DNA of 64,000 bases from the NCBI GenBank assembly GCA_914767715.1, contig OU612074.1, forward strand, positions 9,377,501 through 9,441,500. The letters run 5' to 3'. A program made the translations under genes and the position numbers. Source of the DNA: Membranipora membranacea. Lineage: Eukaryota > Bryozoa > Gymnolaemata > Cheilostomatida > Membraniporidae. The notes under the pieces are model-generated. The model made no database searches and was not told the DNA's origin. It saw only the letters and a program-made list of their open reading frames with translations. This document shows positions 1-10,339 of the stretch, one piece after another (position 1 is the first letter of the stretch; each line of letters starts with the position of its first letter).

Positions 1-690
1 CTAATTCTAGTTGACCTGATCAACTAATCATGGAGAACTATCAAATACACAATTCACATACGATCAAGTGATTGTGTCAATATTTTATTACATCATGATA
101 TTTGTATATCTTTTAGCTCAACAGAAACAGAATATGCTTACAAGAGTGCTTATGGGTTTTTTGATCTTATAGTAACGCAATGTGCCAATAAAGTGTTGTT
201 TGCCCGTGAAAACAACTTTTGTTTGATGACGTCAGTATTTTAAAAACATCTTTGGCATTAACAAACAGCAGCAACATAGCATAGCATAGCATAGCAACAG
301 CATGTTACATAATTTGTCATCAGTCTTCCTAATAGCAGAAACCATTACTGAGCGTAAACAAACGTAAAGGGGTTTACTTTTGGTCGCAAAGATGACAAGG
401 TTAAAGATGATAAAAATGCAAATAAAGATCTACCCAAACACTACAACTCAGAGTTAGTGGTCCAATAGTTAAAGATATAATTACTCTACCTTATTTATGT
501 TTAGTAAGCGCTGTGTGGGTGTTCCTTTTTTATTCAGTCAACTGATCATTTGTATTAAAATTGTAATTGCGCTACGTTGTCCTGTGGTTATATTCACTTT
601 TCAATATGCCAATTTAGCTGTAATAAAAACTAAAAAACTCACAATCTAACTTCTGCAAGTTGTGTAATGAACATAAAGGGATATACTTTT
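1..690 (-). other. Upstream flank of a further sulfotransferase unit lying left of the window
   Basis: The first bases match the sequence just upstream of copy 1 (from about 5296) and copy 2 (from about 10380), including the shared words ttctagttgacctgatcaa, attacatcatgatatttgta and agtgcttatggg. By this alignment position 1 lies only about 15 bases upstream of where another unit's ATG would be, just outside the window. I see no gene inside this stretch. It is promoter-side flank for a minus-strand gene. Confidence 0.6.
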
Positions 691-694
691 GGTC

Positions 695-818
695 AGATCA
701 AGTTTGATGCATCTATCTGCATTCGGAGTTGCTCCTCTTCAACTGGTCAGGTTGGAGGCTTGTGTGACCAGTAAAGGGGAGCAACTCAGAATCTAGGCGA
801 ATTGTATCAAACTTGGTC
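695..818. mobile_element. Hairpin MITE, family A, copy 1
   Basis: The left arm (696-749) and right arm (765-818) are near reverse complements: gatcaagtttgatgcatc pairs with the end of the right arm, and the core gcattcggagttgctcc pairs with ggagcaactcagaatc. There is no coding capacity. The same termini occur at 5806, 31149, 41022, 45331, 46373 and 51487. It sits at the same place in the tandem unit as the copy at 5806, so it was present before the unit duplicated. Confidence 0.75.
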
Positions 819-1329
819 CAGGGAGGGTGAGATATCACCACCACCATCACCACCCTCCCTGCTTGGTCTAACTTTTTGTTGGTACGCTAATAGATTATCT
901 GTAATAATGCAAGTAAAATTATACTGTAATAACTAAAACATAAGGTCAGTGGGCAGTTAGAGATATAATGTCTCTACCTCATTTACGTTTGATAGAACTA
1001 TCATTTGCCTGTCATTTGTCTATTAATTGTCTTCCATTTAAATCAACATCGAAAACAAATGTTTACCGTAATACCTCACCATAGTCTTTCGCTTCAGAAG
1101 GTTGTAAATTTGATGACATCATTCTTTGATATTTTATTCCTCAACAATCAAATACATCTTACAGACGACATATGGAGGTATAGCTATAACTTAGCACCCC
1201 CTAGAGGAGTAGATGTTAGCTAAAGTTCAGCCTAGTTTGGGGGTGACTTCATCTTATCTTAGCATTTTGTCTAGTTGAGATAGGAGTCTAAAAAGAGATT
1301 AAGGAATGTCAGCAAATATTAGCATGTGC

Positions 1330-1700
1330 TAAAAGGCAGATTTTTCTCTTAGTTTCACATCTTGGAGTCGCTCAATCGCATCCCTTTGGCTCATTCTCTG
1401 CCACTATTGCCACCATATACAACACAGCAGGTATGTGTTAGTAGAGTTATTGGAGTGAGACCCTCGGTTTTGTTTGAGCTGTGTTACCTACTTATCAACA
1501 TGCCTGCTGAAACATTTCTATCAGTGAATCAGTCAGAAGAGACTTTAAGACCTGAGGGTACTAGGAGCTCAAACAATCAATCACAAAAGCTCATCATAAG
1601 AAGTTGTCTTTTTACTAAGTGTGAGGAGACAACTCCAGTACAAACCCAAAAATACCCATGGTTTATTAAATTGTGCTCTATAGACCATTTAGAAGATAAA
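1330..1700. repeat. SINE-like dispersed repeat fragments
   Basis: The stretch gccactattgccaccat...caacacagcaggtatgtg and the following gagggtactaggagctcaaac recur at 6520-6790 and, in a related form, inside the SINE at 3193-3478. The block gttgtctttttactaagtgtgaggagacaac recurs at 6800 and, diverged, at 10925 and 14180. ORFs here (for example 1362-1706) are open only by chance. Confidence 0.5.
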
Positions 1701-1706
1701 AGATAA

Positions 1707-1712
1707 CTTTAT
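1707..1712 (-). terminator. Polyadenylation signal of sulfotransferase copy 1
   Basis: AATAAA on the minus strand, about 30 bases past the stop codon at 1742. The equivalent signal is present after copy 2. Confidence 0.6.
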
Positions 1713-1741
1713 TGTTTTACTTATCTGAAAACAACTAACAC

Positions 1742-4700
1742 TTATGCTTGAGTAAAGTCCACAAATGGAGAATCAGGATAGTCAAACAAATATAATTCAT
1801 ATTTATAGAATTGTCTGAGTTCATTGATAGTCTGAGAACTGATATTCTTGAAGAATTGCTGGTAAGGGGGGCGGTGACCCTCCCCTTCCCGTAGGCTCTG
1901 TGACTGTACTGTAGTGAGTAATTTTGTCACATTTTCTACATCAAGTTTCCGCAGCATATATGATGCCTCCTTGTTCAAGTTTTCCTGTGAAACTAAACCA
2001 AATTATTTGGATGAGTAAATAATAACAGAAAAACACAATGTCATTCACACACACCACATTTTCAATAAACTTTATCAACATCACCACTTATAGATTCTTA
2101 TTATTTGAAGGGTATGGGGCTTGACGACTTCTAGTTTTAAAGATTCCTATGGTTATATGCTGTCGACAGTATGGGTCTGAGACTACCCAAATTAAATACA
2201 TGTGGATACTTGGATGGGTATAGGTAAGGAGCCAGAGCCGGAATTGACTCACTGGCGTTTGATGCGCTTATGTTATATTCTGGGGCATGAAGGAGAAGTA
2301 CGAACAACCACTGCACACAAATTATGAACCCATATATATCTAGTTTTATTTTTTGCGGGAATTTGACAGTATTTAGGACTAATTCATTGCGACACCATCT
2401 TGATGACATCATTCACTGAGCTGTCAGTTGTTATGTAATTTAAGATCATCATGCTAAGTTACAAAACCTGATGATGCCAACTGGCCATAGATCCCTGAAG
2501 ATTTCTTTTATGAATAAGTTGCCTGGATGGAAGTGCCTTCGCTAAAATTCAGATGAGCAAACTACATCGTAACCACGTAAGATGAAACATAAAAGTTTTG
2601 TGAACACCCTGTGTACCTCAATATATACTTGAACGAAAGATAGATAAAAGATAAGTATGATGAACTTACGAAAGAAGTCAAAGCTCCTTGCACTGTTGCA
2701 TACTTCACATCTTGTGACAACCGGTGCCCAGTGAGCGTCCATCTGATTAAATTTCCAATTTGCCAACACACAATCTTCTACAAACTCCCTGAAATAATAA
2801 AATACCAACAGAACATTGACTTCCAGTCAGAGGCGTCCTGAAGAGCTGCAAATAGGGGGAAATTCTCTAGTTTGGGGAAAAAGAGAAAAATAAATTTAAT
2901 CAGGATCAGTTTGTTCTCTACAACAATTTTGGTTACAATACCCCCCTGTTGTCAGTCTACTGGCTATAGGTCAGTGTCAACGGCTGATCAGTGCATGATT
3001 ATTGGTTTTTATCACAAACATATAAAAATATAAACATATAAATTTATATATTTATATGTTCATGTTTCTATAAACTGGCGAACCCTCTATCATAAACTTT
3101 TGGTTTGAGTTTGAACACTCACCCATGAATGTAATAAAAAGATTTTTGGTATTTTATTCAGTTACGGTGAATCCAGTATTCCTCAAGGGTAAAGAGAGGT
3201 ATACACCCGAGGGTGCTGGGGGCTGGAACAATCAACAATGAAAGCTCCCCCAGTGGGACTCGAACCCACAACTCCTGCGGCACTAATCGCCAAGCACCAT
3301 CCCCAAAAAAGAATGGGTCGATGGCGCTAATTAGATAGCCCGCTATTCACTACTCTTAGTTGTGTTCTCTCATCCCACAGCACATTCCAATCCACCATTG
3401 CCACCGTAATGAAACACAGCGTACGTTTTAGGGATATTGGTGTTACAGGGCCCATTGCTGGGACCCTTTTTAGTAGGTTCAAGGGTAACGTAATAATAAA
3501 ATTCTTTGCTTAAAATGTTCGGCTTGCATTTCTTTCTTATCCAGGCAATTAATGTCTAACCTGAATGGAGGCAAGGACGGCCATGTTTTGCCTCTGCAGT
3601 AAGCCTTCATCACTACTGTAGCATTGCCGTGCGCACCAGACAACCTGTCCTGCCACACACTGACTAGTCTATGCCATGGATTGCGAGTAACAGTGAACTT
3701 CTGCAATCAGATTCAGCGCATAATGAATGCTATTTTTTATGCATATGTTGCGTATCGGTCATCTTCGTCAAACTCAGGGAGACTAAGCAAGTGCCATTTT
3801 TGGAGAAAATGAGGTCAGAAAGAATTGATTGCATGGAGTTGCCCGTTGCTATTTGTCGGCATACCAAATTACCACAGCATTCATAATGTATATTTATAAC
3901 AGCTGTCTGATTAATAGGTAGGAATATTTGAGAGCATTTGGCACTATTTGTTGACAGACCAAAGTGACGCATCATTCACAGATATTTTCAACCGCAATCA
4001 ATATATATGGTAGGAAAGTTTGAGAGCCCCCCCCCCCCACTCTCATAATTTTCTTACCATTGCGGTGGTTGTTATTCCTTCTTTACGCAGCTTCTGAACC
4101 ATGTGTCTCCAAAATGTATACCCAGCTTTGTATGTCGCACAGTTAAGTAGCTTTCCTGCCTGCAGAAACTCCTTCCTATATCCTTTAGCCTTTTTTTGCC
4201 CTCGGAAAGATTTACACTGCTTCAAATTGCTGCACCTAAGGTAACATAGTATAGTATATAACATATATAATAATATTCACATCATTTTGCTATTCAGTGC
4301 CCCTTTCAATGCCAATGAGTATAGGTAGGTTTTAACTTACAACTACAACAAAGGTGAATTTGTATGCTACTCAAGGCACAGTAGAACATCACATTGAATG
4401 GGGATACGTGTTCAATTTTATGCTTGTCAGGACAGCGTTCCCAAAACCTGGACGAGATGGAAATCAAACCCATAACACCACCATCAGATGAACATAAAGA
4501 AAAAAGATTGTGTGTTTGAAAGAAGAGTTTTTCCTCTACATCATCTTGACCTATGAACCCCTCAATGATTTCCAGTTATCACCCCCAAGTTTTTGGGATA
4601 AAACATGGCTAAAGGCTGAAGAACATCACTGCATGATCAGTGCGCTGAAAAATTGGTGATAATCATTCTTAGATCAAGTAAATCTCAAAATGAGAGTACT

Positions 4701-5283
4701 TGATTAGAAACTCACGGTGTAGTCTGCTTTATCAGCCTATTTACTTATTATAAATTGTGAACCAATCATGTGTGTGTGGCCTTTGACTTGATTCCTTCCT
4801 CCAACTAAAAAGAATAACCCTTGAGTCATCTAACATACCAACACGGTACTCACAATTCCAGTCACTTTCATACCTGGCTATAATTCCAACTCGTCTCTTT
4901 TCTAACATGATTTTCATGGTGTCTCCACTTGTAAACCAATCGGGCTTCCAATGTTTAACCTCCTGTCTGTCAAACGCCTCAGAATATTTTGTGAGCATTG
5001 AGCATCCGTTGCTTTGAGTGGTGGGTAGTAATATTTTAATCCTGGAAGCTTCATCGTCAAGCAGAGTTGTGCCATTTGTACTAGCATCAGAATTGGAATT
5101 GTCATGCAGAGTTGTGCCTTTGGTTTCAGCATCCGAATTTGAATAGTCATATGGCTCTAACACAATCCTTACTGTATCGTTTCTATTTCCGGAAATTAGT
5201 ATCGAGGCGATCACAATGCCACCTAATGCTGCTAATGTATATGGATAGTGAGAAGTTGTCCGCAGTCGACTCGGAAACCCCAT
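1742..5283 (-). CDS. Carbohydrate sulfotransferase-like protein, copy 1 (Sulfotransfer_2 family)
   Basis: Type II membrane enzyme expected to move sulfate from PAPS to a glycan in the Golgi. Exons I can place (minus strand): 5283-4874, 4235-4058, 3700-3561, 2788-2670 and 1992-1742, with GT..AG borders and compatible phases. Exon 1 has a short cytosolic end, one membrane helix (about residues 17-31) and a stem with two repeats of the form SNSD-x4-GTTLHD. Exon 2 carries CATYKAGYTFW, the position of the 5'-phosphosulfate loop. Exon 4 has KFTVTRNPWHRLVSVW, the 3'-phosphate-binding motif. The later exons carry the family pattern MDAHW..V...CEVC, then a C-terminus ending INELRQFYKYELYLFDYP. Joined directly these give 365 residues. 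About 40-60 residues usually lie between the two PAPS motifs. A coding patch PEFDEDDRYATY (near 3740-3778) looks like part of that missing exon but has no usable splice sites in phase. The gene may therefore be defective, or my model incomplete. Exact substrate unknown. Confidence 0.75.
3193..3478 (-). mobile_element. tRNA-derived SINE with target-site duplication
   Basis: An insertion of about 286 bp flanked by the direct repeat tcaagggtaa (3183-3192 and 3479-3488). The orthologous site in copy 2 is empty (tcaagcgtaa, 8317-8326). Read on the minus strand, it contains a pol III B-box-like GGTTCGAGTCC (3266-3256) next to a tRNA-like segment. It lies in the intron between exons 4 and 5 of sulfotransferase copy 1. 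Confidence 0.8.
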
Positions 5284-5800
5284 GATACTTCAAGTTGACT
5301 TATTCTAGTTGATCTGATCAATTCGCAATGAGTCGCCCTAAAACCTATATTATACAGTTAATAATTGAATTAATATCCTTTTACATCACGATATTTGCTC
5401 AGTAATATACCACAAGTAACTTACGTTTATATTATTGATCAACATAAAATGTTCCAGCGTCTTTGCACTGTGAAAACAACAAACTTCGTTTGAAAGCATC
5501 AGAATTTCACGCATCAGCATTAAAAAACATTAGCCAATCAACTCAAACAAGATGGTTCAATGCTTGTCATAAACTGAGACAACACCTGACCATGATCGAT
5601 CAATAAATTTACAACAAAAGGCATAGGTAGTATAAATTGAACAGAGTGATTTCTCCTCCATTCAGCCAACTGATTGTATTTATATAACTATAATTGCAAT
5701 GAGTTGTCCTTTTCAATAGAACAATTAAGCTGTAAAAAATGAACAAGCTCACAATCTAACTTCTGAAATTTGAGTAATGAACATAAAGGGATATACTTTT
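5284..5800. other. Intergenic spacer between tandem sulfotransferase units
   Basis: This is the upstream region of copy 1 and the start of the downstream unit boundary. It aligns with 1-690 and 10340-10800. I see no clear TATA box and no gene. Confidence 0.5.
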
Positions 5801-5805
5801 GGTTA

Positions 5806-5926
5806 GATCAAGTTTGATTCATTTACCTGCATTCGGAGTTGCTCCCCTTCACTGGTCCCACAGGCGTAGGATGTGACCAGCGAAGGGGAGCAACTCCGAA
5901 TGCAGGTAGATGTATCAATCTTGACC
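5806..5926. mobile_element. Hairpin MITE, family A, copy 2
   Basis: Near-perfect hairpin: arms 5806-5858 and 5873-5926, with cctgcattcggagttgctcc pairing with ggagcaactccgaatgcagg. It occupies the same place in its tandem unit as the element at 695. Confidence 0.8.
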
Positions 5927-6900
5927 CAGCTTTTGTTTGGTACGCTAATAGATCAATATGAAATTATACAAATGTAAGTTTTAGGCAATCACTAAAAAAT
6001 ATAGGGGCGGTGGGCCGAATGTTAGAGATAAAATTACTCTACCTCATTTAAGTTTAATAAAACATTATTTGTCTATTATTTGTCTATTATTTGTCTTCCA
6101 TTTAAATCAAAATCAAAAACAAATTTGAACCTCTCTGCCCTTTTTGAAGCTCTGCTTATATCTCTTTTTTAGAAAGAGCAATGCAATGTGTTTTCTTCAT
6201 AGACGTTAGCACTCCCATCAGAATATGACAATTAAAAATGTTTAATAGTAATTATCATATTATTCAATCTGAAGATGGATTGCTTTGGACATTGTCTTCC
6301 GCTTTAGAAAGTTGTGAATTTTATAACGGCATTCTTTAATACTTTATTCTCCGACAATCAAATACATCATACGGATGACATAAAACCCCGCAAGCCCCAG
6401 AGGAGTAGATGTTAGCTAAAGTTCACTTTAGCTTGCTTGGGGTGACTTAATATTAGCTAGCACCTCATTTTGTCTAGTTGTGATGGGAGACCATAAAGAG
6501 ATTAGAGAAAGTCGGCAAATGTTAACACGTGCTAAGAGGCAGATTTACTCCTAGTTTCATATCTTATGGTAACTCACTCGCATCCCTTTGCTCATTCTCC
6601 GCCACCATTGCCACCTGATTCAACACAGCAGGTATGTGATGTGTTAGGGTTATTGGAGTGAGACCCTTTTGTTTTGTTTGAGCTGTGTTACCTGCTTATC
6701 ACTATGCCTGCTGCAACATTTCTATCAGCGAATCAGTCAGACAATTTTAATACCCGAGGGTACTAGGAGCTCAAACAATCAATCACAAAAGCTCATCATA
6801 AGAAGTTGTCTTTTTACTAAGTGTGAGGACACAACTCCTGTACAAACACAAAAATATCCATGGTTTATTAAATTGTGCTCTATAGACCATTTAGAAGATA
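5927..6900. repeat. Unit spacer with SINE-like repeat fragments
   Basis: Duplicated counterpart of 826-1700 in the first unit, carrying the same gccaccattgccacc and gagggtactaggagctcaa repeat blocks. No gene seen. Confidence 0.5.
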
Positions 6901-6909
6901 AAAGATAAA

Positions 6910-6915
6910 TTTATT
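6910..6915 (-). terminator. Polyadenylation signal of sulfotransferase copy 2
   Basis: AATAAA on the minus strand, about 30 bases past the stop codon at 6944. Confidence 0.6.
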
Positions 6916-6943
6916 GTTTTACTTATCTGAAAACAACTAACAC

Positions 6944-9900
6944 TTATGATTGAGCAAAGTCCACAAATGGAGAATCAGGATAGTCAAACAAATATAATTC
7001 ATATTTATAGAATTGTCTGAGTTCATTGATAGTCTGAGAACTGACATTCTTGTAGAATTGCTGGTAAGGGGGGCGGTGACCCTCCCCTTCCCGTAGGCTC
7101 TGTGACTGTACTGTAGTGAGTAATTGTGTCACATTTTCTACATCAAGTTTCCGCAGCATATATGATGCCTCCTTGTTCAAGTTTTCCTGTGAAACTAAAC
7201 CAAATTAATTTGATGAGTAAATAATAACAGTAAAACACAATTTCATTCACACACACCATATTTTCAATAAACTTTATCAACATCACCACTTATAGATTAT
7301 CATTATTCGATGGGTATGGGGGCTTGACGACTTCTAGTTTTAAAGATTCCTATGGTTATATGCTGTCGACAGTATGGGTCTGAGACTACCCAAATTAAAT
7401 ACATTTGGATACTTGGATGAGTATAGGTAAGGAGCCAGAGCCGGAATTGACTCACTGGCGTTTGATGCGCTTATGTTATATACTGGGGCATATAGGAGAA
7501 GGACGAACAACCACTGCACACAAATTATGAACCCATATATATCTAGCTTTATTTTTTGTGGGAATTTGACAGTATTTAGGACTAATTCATTGCGACACCA
7601 TCTTGATGACATCATTCACTGGGCTGTCTATGTAATTTAAGATCATCATGCTAAGTTACAAAACCTGATGATGCCAACTGGCCATAGATCCCTGAAGATT
7701 TCTTTTATGAATAAGTTGCCTGGATGGAAGTGCCTTCGCTAAAATTCAGATGAGCAAACTACATCGTAACCACGTAAGATGAGACATAAAAGTTTTGTGA
7801 ACACCCTGTGTACCTCAATATATACTTGAATGAACGATAGATAAAAGATAAATATGATGAACTTACGAAAGAAGTCAAAGCTCCTTGCACTGTTGCATAC
7901 TTCACATCTTGTGACAACCGGTGCCCAGTGAGCGTTCATCTGATTAAATTTCCAATTTGCCAAAACACAATCTTCTACAAACTCCCTGAAATAATAAAAT
8001 ACAAACAGAACATTGACTTCCAGTCAGAGGCGTCCTGAAGAGCTGCAAATAGGGGGAACATTCTCTAGTTTGGGGAAAAAGAGAAAATAAAGGATCAGTT
8101 TGTTCTCTACAACAAATTTGGTTACAATACGCCCCTGTTGTCCAGTCTACTGGCTATAGGTCAGTGTCAATGGCTGATCAATGCATGATTATTGATTTTT
8201 ATAAACTGGCAAACCCTCTACCATAAACTTTTGGTTTGAGTTTGACTGCTCACCCATGAATTTCATATATAAACAATTTCTGGTATTATAATTAGTTACG
8301 GTGAGTCCAGCATTTCTCAAGCGTAACAGAAAATAGAAGCTTTTTGCTTACATCCTTTTTTTATCGAGACATTATTTCAGATGTCCTACCTGAATGGAGG
8401 CATAGATGGCCATGTTTTGCCTCTGCAGAACTTTTTCATCACTGCTGTAGGATTGCCGTGCGCACCAGACAACCTGTCCTGCCACACACTGACTAGTCTA
8501 TGCCATGGATTGCGAGTAACAGTAAACTTCTACAATGAGATTCAGCGCATAATTAATGCAATCACACATTTCTATTGATATTTTGCAAATTGGTCATCTT
8601 TGTCAAACTCAGGAGGGACAAATCAAGTGCCATTTTTGGAGAAATTGAGGTCAGAAAGAACTGATCGCACGGAGTTGCCTGTCGCTTATGGTCAGCACCA
8701 AGTCAACGCAGCATTCATAGTGGATATTTACTAGCTATCCAATATATAATTTGAGAGCTCCTCCCCCCTCCTGATTTTCTTACCATTGCGGCGGTTGTTG
8801 TTCCTTCTTTACGCAGTTTCTGAATCATGTGGTTCCAAAATGTATACCCAGCTTTGTATGTTGCACAGTTAAGTAACTTTCCTGCCTGCAGAAACTCCTT
8901 CTCATATCTGTTAGCCTTTTTTTGCCCTCGGAAAGATTTACACTGCTTCAAAATGCTGCACCTAGGTAACATAGTTTAGGTGATTTTAACATACAACTAC
9001 AACAAAGGTGAAATTGTATGCCACTCATGGCACAGTAGATATAATAGTAGTAGTAGTAGTATATCCGTTAATCTTTTTTTGCTCCTGGAAAGATTTACAC
9101 TGTTTCAAAGTGCTGCACCTAAGGTAACATAGTATAGGTCAGTGTTAACATACAGCTACAACAAAGGTGAATTTGTATTTGGGGTCATTCACTCTCACTC
9201 CTTGAGCTCGTACCCATTCACCGTCGCATAACACAGATGGGGGCTATTGCACCTTACATGGGCCTTTGCTGAGACCTCTGGTTGTAGTGCTAAACACCCT
9301 GGAAGCTTTAGACAGAGCCCATTGTGTCTCAACAATTTGCAGGCCACAGCATAGGTTCAATTTTAAGAGGTCATCAAGTTATAAGTAGATTTTTTGAGTT
9401 TGAAAACTGTGTTAGATTCAGTAGCTTGTTGTCATCAACTTTGTAGCATGACGGCAATAGAAAATTTAAAACTGTTCATATTAGGGTGCAATGGATGGAC
9501 GGTCTCAGCAAGAATTGCATGAACTGAAGAGCAATAGTCAAGGATGGAAGGATTTCCGCACAAACATTAGGTTATTGTTATTGGCAATTGGGATTGGTGA
9601 AATGTGTTGGCAAAAGGATAATTGGAAAAAATGTCTCTGGCAAATTGTGGTAGGCAAAATGTTATTGGCAAAATATGATTGGGGAATAGTGATCGTCAAA
9701 ATATACCAGTGGGTAAATATACAATGGCAAGATGTCTGCTACCCCCTTGTCTCATCTAAACCACAAATCAACTCAGTACTCACAATTCTAATCAGTATCA
9801 TACCTGTCTATAATTCCAGCTCGTCTCTTTTCTAACATGATTTTTATGTTGTCTCCACTTGTAAACCAATCAGGCTGCCAATGTTTAACCTCCTGTCTGT

Positions 9901-10336
9901 CAAACTTCTCTGAATATTTTGTGAGCATAGAGCATCCGTTCCTTTGAGTGGTGGGTAGTAATATTTTGATTCTGGGAGCGCCATTCTCATATACAGTTGT
10001 GCCATTTATTTTAGTATCAGAATTGGAATTGTCATGCAGAGTCGTGCCTTTGATTTTAGCATCAGAATTGGAATCGTCATGCAAAGTTGTGCCATTCATA
10101 TTAGCATCAGAATTGGAATTGTCATGCAGAGTCGTGCCTTTGATTTTAGCATCAGAATTGGAATCGTCATGCAAAGTCGTGCCTTTGATTTCACTATCAG
10201 AATTGGAATGGTCTAACACAATGTTCATGGGTTCTTTTCTAATACCGGAAATTAGTATTGAGGTTAATACTATGCCACCCACTGCTAAAATATATACACA
10301 GTAAGAAGTTGTCCCCAGTAGGCTTGAGAACCCCAT
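6944..10336 (-). CDS. Carbohydrate sulfotransferase-like protein, copy 2 (Sulfotransfer_2 family)
   Basis: Tandem paralogue of the gene at 1742-5283 with the same exon plan: 10336-9804, 8961-8784, 8529-8390, 7985-7867 and 7194-6944. The last four exons have exactly the same lengths as in copy 1 (178, 140, 119, 251). Exon 1 is 123 bases longer, mostly because the stem repeat SNSD-x4-GTTLHD(D/N), 15 residues, is present five times instead of twice. Several units contain NGTT, a possible N-glycosylation sequon. PAPS-loop sequences are kept (CATYKAGYTFW; KFTVTRNPWHRLVSVW). Direct joining gives 406 residues. As in copy 1, the segment between the two PAPS motifs is short. The remnant PEFDKDDQFAKY is visible upstream of exon 4 (about 8580-8620) but ends in TAG and has no donor or acceptor in phase. 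Likely Golgi; substrate unknown. Function uncertain because of the missing piece. Confidence 0.75.
9070..9119 (-). pseudogene. Partial duplicate of sulfotransferase exon 2
   Basis: The 5' end of exon 2 and its acceptor region occur again about 160 bases upstream of the real exon 2 of copy 2. The reading CSTLKQCKSF follows an intact cttag acceptor, then similarity is lost. The flanking words tacaactacaacaaaggtga (near 8995) and tacagctacaacaaaggtga (near 9155) show a local tandem duplication of about 160 bp. Preceding it is a short (tag)n microsatellite at 9046-9060. Confidence 0.6.
9590..9745. repeat. Degenerate minisatellite (ttggcaaaatat-like)
   Basis: Repeated words of the kind ttggcaaaatatgattgg run through this intron between sulfotransferase exons 1 and 2 of copy 2. 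A similar simple array (ggcaatatggcaat) occurs at 46550-46610. Confidence 0.45.
9975..10210 (-). repeat. 45-bp coding minisatellite in sulfotransferase stem
   Basis: Five head-to-tail 45-bp units inside exon 1 of copy 2, each encoding SNSD-x4-GTTLHD(D/N) or a close variant. The frame is preserved in all units. Copy 1 has two units. The antisense strand is also open across the array, which is a by-product of the repeat. Confidence 0.85.
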
Positions 10337-10339
10337 GAT

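Noticed and set aside
3730-3975. Minus-strand ORF of 81 residues between sulfotransferase exons 2 and 4
   Set aside because: Its frame is not conserved in copy 2, where the same region has stops in all frames; family-like residues (PEFDEDD) are in a different frame.
9948-10304. Plus-strand ORFs with repeated VMQSRAFDFSIRIGI-like units
   Set aside because: Exact antisense of the 45-bp coding minisatellite in sulfotransferase copy 2; repeats keep other frames open.
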